Below are positions 57,800 through 64,000 of a stretch of 64,000 bases of DNA, piece by piece. A program made the position numbers and the translations under genes. Below the pieces are notes generated by a model, which was not told the origin of the DNA, did no database searches, and worked only from the letters and a program-made list of their open reading frames with translations. The first letter of the stretch is position 1; each line of letters opens with the position of its first letter. The DNA comes from Lysobacteraceae bacterium (GTDB lineage Bacteria > Pseudomonadota > Gammaproteobacteria > Xanthomonadales > Rhodanobacteraceae), in NCBI GenBank assembly GCA_021372495.1, contig JAJFUF010000027.1, positions 1-64,000 of the forward strand, given 5' to 3'.

Positions 57800-58399
57800 C
57801 TAGCTGTGGCTGTCGATGTCGATGAAGCGCAGGAACTCGGCGCGGGTGCGCGCGTCGTCGCGGAATGCGCCGAGCATCTGGCTGGTGATCATCGACACGC
57901 CGCGCTTGTGCACGCCGCGCGTGGTCATGCACTGGTGCTGCGCGTCGATCACCACCGCCACGCCGCGCGGCTGCAGCACCTTGCCGATGCAGTGCGCGAT
58001 CTGCGCGGTCAGCTTCTCCTGCACCTGGAAGCGCCGCGCGTAGGCGTCGACCACGCGCGCCAGCTTGCTGATGCCGACCACCTTGTCGGTCGGCAGGTAG
58101 CCGACGTGGGCGCGGCCGATGATCGGCGCCATGTGGTGCTCGCAGAACGATTCGAAGCGGATGTCGCGCAGCACCACCATCTCGTCGTAGCCGGCGACCT
58201 CCTCGAAGGTACGGCCGAGGTATTCGGCCGGGTCGATGGCATAGCCGGAGAACCAGTCGCTGTAGGCGTCGACCACGCGCGCTGGCGTGTCGAGCAGGCC
58301 CTCGCGCGCGGGATCCTCGCCGGCCCAGCGCAGCAGCGTGCGCACCGCCTCCTCGGCGGCTTCGCGGGTGACGGCGGACGGTTTGTTCTTCTGCGCCAT
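57800..58399 (-). CDS. folE: GTP cyclohydrolase I
   Basis: A 199-residue enzyme that opens GTP to dihydroneopterin triphosphate, the first step of folate synthesis. The zinc ligands are in [15 protein letters not shown] (Cys, His) and [11 protein letters not shown] (Cys). The active-site stretch [20 protein letters not shown] is intact. ATG 58399 and the length are typical. It lies 37 bp upstream of nothing on its strand except the convergent-direction spacing to rmuC, which precedes it on the same strand and may share a transcript. Confidence 0.97.
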   Translation of the reverse strand: MAQKNKPSAVTREAAEEAVRTLLRWAGEDPAREGLLDTPARVVDAYSDWFSGYAIDPAEYLGRTFEEVAGYDEMVVLRDIRFESFCEHHMAPIIGRAHVGYLPTDKVVGISKLARVVDAYARRFQVQEKLTAQIAHCIGKVLQPRGVAVVIDAQHQCMTTRGVHKRGVSMITSQMLGAFRDDARTRAEFLRFIDIDSHS

Positions 58400-58436
58400 G
58401 GCAGGTCTCCTGCAGGGGATGCGGCAGTGTAGCCGG

Positions 58437-59822
58437 TCAGCCGACGCCGCTGTCGTCTTCGTTTTCGGCCGCCTCGGGCGCGGCCGCCGGTTCGCCGAGC
58501 AGGCGTTGCGCGGCCTCGCCGTCGAGCGACTCCACGTCGCGCAGCCTGCGCGCGATGGTGGTCGTCTTGCCGGTGGCCTTGCGCAGCGTCTTGCCCACGG
58601 TATCGACCTGCTTGATCGCCGTATCCAGGATGCCGCCGAACTTGCCGAACTCGGTCTTGACCGCGCCGAGCAGTTGCCACACCTCGCTGCTGCGCTGCGC
58701 GATGGCGAGCGTGCGGAAGCCCATCTGCAGGCTGTTCAGCAGCGCGGTCAGCGTGGTCGGGCCGGCGAGGGTGACGCGGTGCTCGCGCTGCAGCGTCTCG
58801 AACAGGCCGGGCCGGCGGATCACCTCGGCGTACAGCCCTTCCGTGGGCAGGAACAGGATCGCGAAGTCGGTGGTATGCGGCGGCGCCACGTACTTGGCGC
58901 GGATCGTCTTCGCCTCGTCGCGCACGCGCCGCTCCAGCGCGAGGGCGGCGGCGGCGGCGGCCTCGACGTCGGCGCGCTCCTGCGCGTCGAGCAGGCGCTC
59001 GTAGTCCTCGCGCGGGAACTTGGCGTCGATCGGCAGCCACACCGGCGCGTCGTCGCTCATGCCAGGCAGGCGGATCGCGAACTCGACGCGCTCGTTCGAG
59101 GACGGCACGGTGGCCACGTTGGCCGCGTACTGGTCGGCGACCAGGATCTGTTCCAGCAGCGCGCCCAATTGCACCTCGCCGAAGGTGCCGCGCGTCTTCA
59201 CGTTGCTGAGCACGCGCTTGAGGTCGCCGACGCCGCTGGCCAGCGTCTGCATCTCGCCCAGCCCGCGCTGCACCGCTTCAAGCCGTTCGGACACCAGCTT
59301 GAACGACTGGCCGAGGCGCGTCTCCAGCGTCGCCTGCAGCTTCTCGTCGACGGTGGCGCGCATCTTTTCCAACTGCTGCGCGTTGTCCTGCTGCAGCGCC
59401 TTCAGCTGCGCGTCCAGCGTGCCGCGCACCTCGCCGAGGCGCTGCTGGTTGTGTTCGGCCAGCGCGGCGAGGCGCTGCTGCAGGGTGTCGGCGAACTGCT
59501 GCATGCCGCGGTCGGTGCGCTCGGCGAGCTGGTCCATGCGCTTGCCGACGCCCTCGATGCGCTCGTGCTGGCGCGCGTTGGCGGCCTCGAGCTGCTGCTG
59601 CACGTGGCCGCGGAACTGCTCGAACGACTGCGCCAGCTCGCCGCGGCCGGCGCGCTGTTCCTCGCGCAGTGCGCGCTCGATGCGGTCGCTGTCGCCGCGC
59701 AGCGCGTCGATGCGCGCCGCCAGCGAGGCGTCGCCGCGGCCGCGCAGCAGCGCGACCAGTTGCAGCGCCAGCACGGCGGCGACGGCGACGGTCAGGACCA
59801 GCAGCAGGGCGGTGACGGACAT
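58437..59822 (-). CDS. rmuC: DNA recombination protein RmuC
   Basis: A 461-residue protein of the RmuC family, which limits inversions and other rearrangements. An N-terminal membrane helix ([20 protein letters not shown]) precedes a long coiled coil (about residues 30–190, rich in Gln, Glu, Leu). The nuclease-like RmuC domain follows: [53 protein letters not shown] and [20 protein letters not shown]. Asp and Glu-x-Lys-type residues of a PD-(D/E)XK fold fit the DAKFP segment. ATG 59822. Confidence 0.95.
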   Translation of the reverse strand: MSVTALLLVLTVAVAAVLALQLVALLRGRGDASLAARIDALRGDSDRIERALREEQRAGRGELAQSFEQFRGHVQQQLEAANARQHERIEGVGKRMDQLAERTDRGMQQFADTLQQRLAALAEHNQQRLGEVRGTLDAQLKALQQDNAQQLEKMRATVDEKLQATLETRLGQSFKLVSERLEAVQRGLGEMQTLASGVGDLKRVLSNVKTRGTFGEVQLGALLEQILVADQYAANVATVPSSNERVEFAIRLPGMSDDAPVWLPIDAKFPREDYERLLDAQERADVEAAAAAALALERRVRDEAKTIRAKYVAPPHTTDFAILFLPTEGLYAEVIRRPGLFETLQREHRVTLAGPTTLTALLNSLQMGFRTLAIAQRSSEVWQLLGAVKTEFGKFGGILDTAIKQVDTVGKTLRKATGKTTTIARRLRDVESLDGEAAQRLLGEPAAAPEAAENEDDSGVG

Positions 59823-59943
59823 GCGCGGCGTTCCCGGTACGGATTGCCGCCAGTGTAGCCCGGCGCGTCTCAGCCGCTGCGCCGGGCCGGCGCTAGCACG
59901 GGCCGCCGGCACGCTGCGCGCGCGCCGGGCGGTCCGGGCGGAA

Positions 59944-61242
59944 CTAGTCGGGAGCTTGCGAATCGGGTTCCGCCGCGTCGCGCGACGGCGCGTCCGCCGG
60001 CGCCGCGGCCGCGTGCGCATGGGCAGCGCGCGCCGGCGCGTGGTCGCCGGCGCGCTTGCCGACCGGCGTCGCGCCGGCGTCGGGGCCGACGACGCGGTTG
60101 CGGCCGCCGTGCTTGGCGGCATACAGCGCGGCGTCGGCGCGCTGCAGCAGGGCGTCGAGGTTGGGATCGCCGGTGCGGTAGGTGGCGACGCCGATCGACA
60201 GGGTCAGGTCCACCGCCTGGCCGGCGCCGCGCAACGGCGCGGCGGCGACCGTCTCGCGCACGCGATCGGCGACGTCGCGCGCCTCGGCCGCGCCGGTGGC
60301 GGGCAGCAGGATCACGAACTCCTCGCCGCCGGTGCGGCCGATCTCGTCGCTGCCGCGCAGCGTGCGCTGGATGCGCGCGACCAGCGCGCACAGCACCGTG
60401 TCGCCGACGCCGTGGCCGTGGCGGTCGTTGACGCGCTTGAAGTGGTCGGCATCGATCATCAGCACCGAGAACGGCCGTCCGTCGCGCGCCGCCGCGGCGA
60501 TCAATCGCGCGGCGTGTTCGGCCAGGGCGCGGCGGTTGCTGATGCCGGTCAGCGGGTCGATGCGCGCCAGCCGGCGCAGCTCGGCGTGCGCGGCCTCGTA
60601 GTACAGCAGCAGGAAGGCGGTGCTGGCCAGCGCCGGCTGCGTCGCCATCAGCACCATGTGCGCCAGGTCGGACGCGCGTGCGTCGTACATCGAGGCCGGG
60701 GGAGCCACGGTCGCCATCAGCTCGACGATCCGCCAGATCTCGACGCCCAGCACCGCCAGCATCACCAGCATGGTGACGCGGTAGGCGCGGTGGCCGTGGT
60801 GCAGCCAGGCGCGGCGCAGCGGCCACAGCACGGCCAGCGCGAACGCGGCGGTGCCGACGCAGAACAGGTAGGCGCGCGCGGCGTAGTCGGGATCGACGAG
60901 CTGGTACCACGCGATCCCGGCGATCGTGGCCGCGCCCAGCGCCAGCATGCGCTGGCGGTGCGGCGGTGCGCTCACCAGCATGCGCAGCGCGTAGGCGCCG
61001 AGGCCGAACGCGCTTATCAGCATCGTGTTGACCAGCAGCCCGAGCAGCGGCTGCTCGACGTGGTGGCCGGCATACGGCATCAGCAGCCAGGCGACCGCCT
61101 GCAGCAGCAGCGAGCCGATCCACACCCGCAGGCTGCGCCGGGCGGCGCCCGGATAGGCGCCCATGACCAGCCACAGCAGCAGGCCCATGGACAGGGCCTG
61201 GATCCACCCCACGGTGATTACCGTGGGCAAGTCGATGTGCAT
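59944..61242 (-). CDS. Membrane-bound diguanylate cyclase (GGDEF)
   Basis: A 432-residue enzyme making c-di-GMP from two GTP. Six hydrophobic segments fill residues 8–215 (a 7TM-like sensor without a named motif). The GGDEF domain follows: RIDPLTGISNRRALAEH, VLMIDADHFKRVNDRHGHGV, and the active loop GGEEF (305–309). Five residues before it stands RGSD (296–299), the RxxD inhibitory site, so product inhibition is expected. The C-terminal 45 residues are Ala/Pro-rich and probably disordered. ATG 61242 with a G-rich ribosome site. The signal sensed is unknown. Confidence 0.92.
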   Translation of the reverse strand: MHIDLPTVITVGWIQALSMGLLLWLVMGAYPGAARRSLRVWIGSLLLQAVAWLLMPYAGHHVEQPLLGLLVNTMLISAFGLGAYALRMLVSAPPHRQRMLALGAATIAGIAWYQLVDPDYAARAYLFCVGTAAFALAVLWPLRRAWLHHGHRAYRVTMLVMLAVLGVEIWRIVELMATVAPPASMYDARASDLAHMVLMATQPALASTAFLLLYYEAAHAELRRLARIDPLTGISNRRALAEHAARLIAAAARDGRPFSVLMIDADHFKRVNDRHGHGVGDTVLCALVARIQRTLRGSDEIGRTGGEEFVILLPATGAAEARDVADRVRETVAAAPLRGAGQAVDLTLSIGVATYRTGDPNLDALLQRADAALYAAKHGGRNRVVGPDAGATPVGKRAGDHAPARAAHAHAAAAPADAPSRDAAEPDSQAPD

Positions 61243-61541
61243 GCGTGCCCCCCCCTTTGCAGCCACGCATTCCCGACATGCAGGAACGGCGCCAGCTTAG
61301 GGCATCGTCGTGCGGCGTGCCTGCGCGAGCGTGACCGCGTTCCGGCACGGGCACGTTTGTTTACAGCGGCGGCAGCACGTTTACGCGGGAATTCCGGGAC
61401 GCATCCGGCTTCGCCCGGGAAGCCGCATCGCGCCGCATTCGGGCGATGCGGGCGCATCCTTGCACGGGCAAGGAACGGAGCATGCGGAAGCTGCGCGCGA
61501 CGTGCGCGCGGCGCAGATGGCGACGCGTTGCGGAGGCAATC
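61243..61541. other. Intergenic region (299 bp)
   Basis: No gene, repeat or terminator could be supported. A short direct similarity (gcacgtttgtttacag and gcacgtttacgcg) near 61345–61390 may be chance. Confidence 0.4.
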
Positions 61542-61997
61542 TCAGGCGCGGCCGCCGGCCAGGCGCAGCACCAGGTACGCCAGCAGCGCCAGCGCGTCGA
61601 CGCCGATGCGGCTGCCGTACGGCGCCGCGCCCAGCACGCCGATCAGCCAGCCGTGCGACAGCCCGCTGACGTGCAGCGACCACGCGGGCGGCCAGGCGAA
61701 ACCGGCCAGCACCAGCACCGCGGCGCCGACGTGCACGGCGTAGCTGGCGATCGTGCTGCTCAGCACCGGCACCTGCAGCAACTGCACCCAGCGCGACCAG
61801 CGCAGGCCACGCTCGCTGCCGGCGATCAGCAGCACGCCGGCGAGCAGCGCCCAGGCGAAAAACAGCGCGGCGACCGCGGCGGCGAGCACCGTCAGCGGCG
61901 CCCGCACGGCGAGCAGGCGGTGCAGCGCCGCTTCGAGGCCGAGCGCGCCGCCCACGATTTCCAGCACGCCCACCGCCCGCAGCAGCCACTCGCGCAT
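61542..61997 (-). CDS. Hypothetical membrane protein (151 aa)
   Basis: A protein with four predicted helices: about residues 7–25, 33–62, 75–103 and 130–148. The stretch LTVLAAAVAALFFAWALLAG and the following LLIAGSERGLRWSRWVQLLQ mark helix 2 and a basic loop. ATG 61997 begins MREWLLRAVGVLEIVGGALG. There is no recognised domain. It is preceded and followed by unrelated genes on the same strand, with gaps over 100 bp, so it is probably transcribed alone. Confidence 0.7.
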   Translation of the reverse strand: MREWLLRAVGVLEIVGGALGLEAALHRLLAVRAPLTVLAAAVAALFFAWALLAGVLLIAGSERGLRWSRWVQLLQVPVLSSTIASYAVHVGAAVLVLAGFAWPPAWSLHVSGLSHGWLIGVLGAAPYGSRIGVDALALLAYLVLRLAGGRA

Positions 61998-62111
61998 CGT
62001 CGTCGTCCGTCGGTCGCAAAGCGCGCGATGGTAGCAGGCCGCCGCGCGGCCGCGGCCGAAGCCGCCCCACCGGCCGGTTGCGCGGCGATGGCGGGAGGGG
62101 TCCCGGCCGCT

Positions 62112-63068
62112 TCAGGCCAGCGCCTGCGCCGCCTCGTCGAGGTCGATCACGTGCTGCTCCCACCAGCGCGCCTCGGCGGCGAACGGGAACGCCGCGGGGA
62201 ACGCCGGATCCGCCCAGCGCGCCGCGATCCAGCCGGCGTAATGCAGCTGGCGCATCGCGCGCAGCGCCGGCACCAGCGCCAGCTCGGCCGGATCGAAGTC
62301 GCGGAACTGCGCATAGCCTTCCAGCAGCGCGTCCATCGCCGCGGCGTCGGCGGCCAGCATCCACAGATCCTGCACCGCCGGGCCCATGCGCGCGTCGTCG
62401 AGGTCGACGAAGTGCGGGCCGGCGTCGGTCCACAGCACGTTGCCGGGGTGGCAGTCGCCGTGCAGGCGCAGCGTGCGCGGCGCGCCGACCGCGGCGTAGC
62501 GCGCGGCGATCGCGGCGTCGAGGCGCGCGCTCGCCGCGCGGTAGGCATCGGCCAGGCTGGCCGGCAGCAGCGGCGAGGCCAGCACCGCGCGCGTCGGCGC
62601 GGCGACCAGCGTCGCGCGGTCCAGCGCGCCGCGATGCAGGAACGGCCGGCGCGCGCCGACCGCGTGGATGCGCGCGATCAGCCGGCCCATCCATTCCAGG
62701 TGCGCGGCCGATTCCAGCGACGGCGCGCGGCCGCCGCGGCGCGGATAGATCGCGTAGCGGAAGCCGGCGTGCGCGAGCAGGGTGCGGCCGGCAAATACGA
62801 GCGGCGCGACCACCGGCAGTTCGGCTTCGGCCAGCTCGAGCGCGAACGCGTGCTCCTCGCCGATCGCGGCGTCGCTCCAGCGCGCCGGCCGGTAGAACTT
62901 GACGACCACGAAGGCGCCGCCGTCGAGGCCGACCTGGTAGACGCGGTTCTCGTAGCTGTTCAGCGCCAGCAGGCGGCCGTCGGGGGCGAGCCCGGCCGCG
63001 GCGATGGCGTCCAGCACTACGTCCGGCGAAAGTCCGGCATAAGGCGTTTCGCGATCGCGGCCGCTCAT
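62112..63068 (-). CDS. srkA: Stress response serine/threonine kinase SrkA (YihE/RdoA)
   Basis: A 318-residue kinase with an aminoglycoside-phosphotransferase-like fold that protects against stress-induced death in E. coli. Family segments: ALNSYENRVYQVGLDGG, VVVKFYRPARWSDAAIGEEH (Lys for ATP), the catalytic loop RLHGDCHPGNVLW and the metal-binding HFVDLDDARMGPAVQDLWML. Length matches the family. ATG 63068. The thioesterase gene lies 43 bp upstream on the same strand. Confidence 0.93.
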   Translation of the reverse strand: MSGRDRETPYAGLSPDVVLDAIAAAGLAPDGRLLALNSYENRVYQVGLDGGAFVVVKFYRPARWSDAAIGEEHAFALELAEAELPVVAPLVFAGRTLLAHAGFRYAIYPRRGGRAPSLESAAHLEWMGRLIARIHAVGARRPFLHRGALDRATLVAAPTRAVLASPLLPASLADAYRAASARLDAAIAARYAAVGAPRTLRLHGDCHPGNVLWTDAGPHFVDLDDARMGPAVQDLWMLAADAAAMDALLEGYAQFRDFDPAELALVPALRAMRQLHYAGWIAARWADPAFPAAFPFAAEARWWEQHVIDLDEAAQALA

Positions 63069-63111
63069 CGGCGCGCCGTCCCCGGTCCGTCGCGGAGGGA
63101 TGGCGCGCGTT

Positions 63112-63561
63112 TCATCCCGCCCCGCGCGGCGTCACCGCGCGCGCCGGCACCACCGCCATGGTCAGGCGCGTGATGCAGACCAGCGCGCCGTCCTCGTGTT
63201 CGATGCGGATTTCCCACACCTGCGTGCTGCGGCCGAGGTGCAGCGGCCGCGCGGTGCCGACGACCGTGCCCGCGCGCACCGCGCGCACGTGGTTGGCGTT
63301 GATGTCCAGTCCGACCGCGACCTCGCTGTCGGGATCGAGGGTCAGCAGCGCCGCGGTGCTGCCCAGCGTTTCCGCCAGCGCCACCGAGGCGCCGCCGTGC
63401 AGCAGGCCGAACGGCTGGTGGGTGCGCGCATCGACCGGCATGGTGCCGCGCAGGAAGTCGTCGCCGATCTCGGTGATGCGGATGCCCAGCGCCTGCATCA
63501 TGGTGCGCTCGCTCCAGGCGTTGACGCGGGCGAGATCGGTGTCCTGCTTCCACAGCGGCAT
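63112..63561 (-). CDS. Hotdog-fold thioesterase (EntH/YbdB-like)
   Basis: A 149-residue PaaI/YbdB-type acyl-CoA thioesterase. The active-site loop is QPFGLLHGGASVALAETLGS, with the His-Gly-Gly motif and the catalytic Glu eight residues later. LDINANHVRAVRAGTVVGTA follows. ATG 63561 gives MPLWKQDTDLARVNAWSERT, the usual start; an upstream extension is unconserved. Relatives hydrolyse aromatic or misprimed acyl thioesters; the substrate here is unknown. It is divergent from the ferredoxin-domain gene. Confidence 0.9.
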   Translation of the reverse strand: MPLWKQDTDLARVNAWSERTMMQALGIRITEIGDDFLRGTMPVDARTHQPFGLLHGGASVALAETLGSTAALLTLDPDSEVAVGLDINANHVRAVRAGTVVGTARPLHLGRSTQVWEIRIEHEDGALVCITRLTMAVVPARAVTPRGAG

Positions 63562-63680
63562 GGCGCGGCCTCCGGCGCGATCGGGGACAAGCATTGTCCG
63601 CGCCGGGCGCCGTCGGCGCCACGATTTCGGCGCGGCGCCGGTTTCGGCGACAATGCGCGCCTGCCCCTGCGGACGGACCC

Positions 63681-64000
63681 GTGCCGTTCACCGTCACCCT
63701 CCAGGCCAGCGGACGCAGCTTCAGCGTCGCCGCCGGCGAAACCGTGCTCGAGGCCGCGCAGCGCGCCGGCCTCGCGCTGCCGTATTCGTGCCGCGCCGGC
63801 GTGTGCGGCTCGTGCAAGGCGCTGCTGCTGCGCGGCACCTGCGACTATCCGCGCAATCCGCCGTCCGCGCTCAGCGCCGCCGAGCAGGCGCGCCGCGCGG
63901 TGCTGCTGTGCCAGGCGGTGCCGACCAGCAACCTGCTGATCGCCGCGCGCGAGGTCGCCTCGGTCGAGGACATTCCACGCCGCGAGCTCGACCTGCAGGT
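63681..64000 (+). CDS. 2Fe-2S ferredoxin-domain reductase, N-terminal part (truncated by window end)
   Basis: The open frame from GTG 63681 runs past the window. The first 90 residues are a plant-type ferredoxin domain: VTLQASGRSFSVAAGETVLE, then the cluster ligands in YSCRAGVCGSCKALLL and the fourth Cys in RRAVLLCQAVP. The following VASVEDIPRRELDLQ leads into an expected FAD/NAD(P)-binding reductase domain beyond the edge. The closest type known to me is CDP-6-deoxy-3,4-glucoseen reductase-like (AscD family) of xanthomonads. The start was chosen because no ATG lies before the conserved beta strand. Confidence 0.82.
   Translation, partial: MPFTVTLQASGRSFSVAAGETVLEAAQRAGLALPYSCRAGVCGSCKALLLRGTCDYPRNPPSALSAAEQARRAVLLCQAVPTSNLLIAAREVASVEDIPRRELDLQ

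Overview
This 64 kb window is a high-GC (about 70% by eye) gammaproteobacterial chromosome segment. Gene content and order (glnE, an LPS-core block with lpxL and waaA, tolC–pcm, riboswitch-controlled thiC, pyrophosphate-type phosphofructokinase, H+-translocating pyrophosphatase, short adenylate kinase) point to the order Xanthomonadales, most likely Rhodanobacteraceae or Xanthomonadaceae. Nearly all of it is core chromosome with densely packed genes. Long antisense open frames caused by the GC content were discarded.

Layout. 1–10.4 kb: 3' end of glnE, a convergent ELM1-like glycosyltransferase, YceI, pirin, a small zinc protein, then an LPS block (GT4, O-antigen-ligase-like protein, GT2, LpxL, WaaA) closed by a terminator shared with tolC. 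10.4–19.5 kb: tolC and pcm, a TetR regulator with a clear promoter, a TPP riboswitch and thiC, a hydroxylase–sulfotransferase fusion of lower GC, and an ArnT-like glycosyltransferase. 19.5–28.7 kb: a pyrophosphate/adenylate neighbourhood (ppa, hppA, pfp, adk) with an MmeI-type restriction-modification gene between ppa and hppA. 28.8–34.5 kb: a membrane protein, mpl with an in-frame repeat insertion, a LON-domain protein, an SDR, a glyoxalase I-like protein and a VpsR-like regulator.

34.5–38.2 kb is the accessory island. An IS481-family element sits exactly in the regulator's stop codon. Next to it lies a low-GC array of four small genes, all on the minus strand, separated by three (possibly four) integron attC sites, with no integrase in the window. 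This is a cluster of attC sites lacking an integrase (CALIN). It carries a trypsin-like protease cassette, two membrane-protein cassettes and a fourth cassette whose 3' end the IS appears to have removed.

38.4–64 kb returns to core genes: ctpA and envC, a hybrid kinase with a REC-EAL response regulator, an NRDE protein, an M48 peptidase, lipocalin, fused SpmAB, DNA ligase B, a YchJ/DUF938 pair, an HTH–GHKL–STAS-like regulator, DUF3014 and DUF1993 proteins, an MFS transporter, folE, rmuC, a diguanylate cyclase, srkA, a thioesterase, and the start of a 2Fe-2S reductase that runs off the window.

Themes. (1) Envelope and LPS assembly with peptidoglycan recycling. (2) Pyrophosphate-centred energy metabolism. 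(3) Cyclic-di-GMP signalling (EAL, GGDEF, VpsR-like regulator). (4) Repeat families, IS and cassettes that repeatedly supply or interrupt gene ends. Start codons were chosen from ribosome-binding sites, overlaps and family length; doubtful ones are flagged. No tRNA, rRNA or CRISPR was seen.
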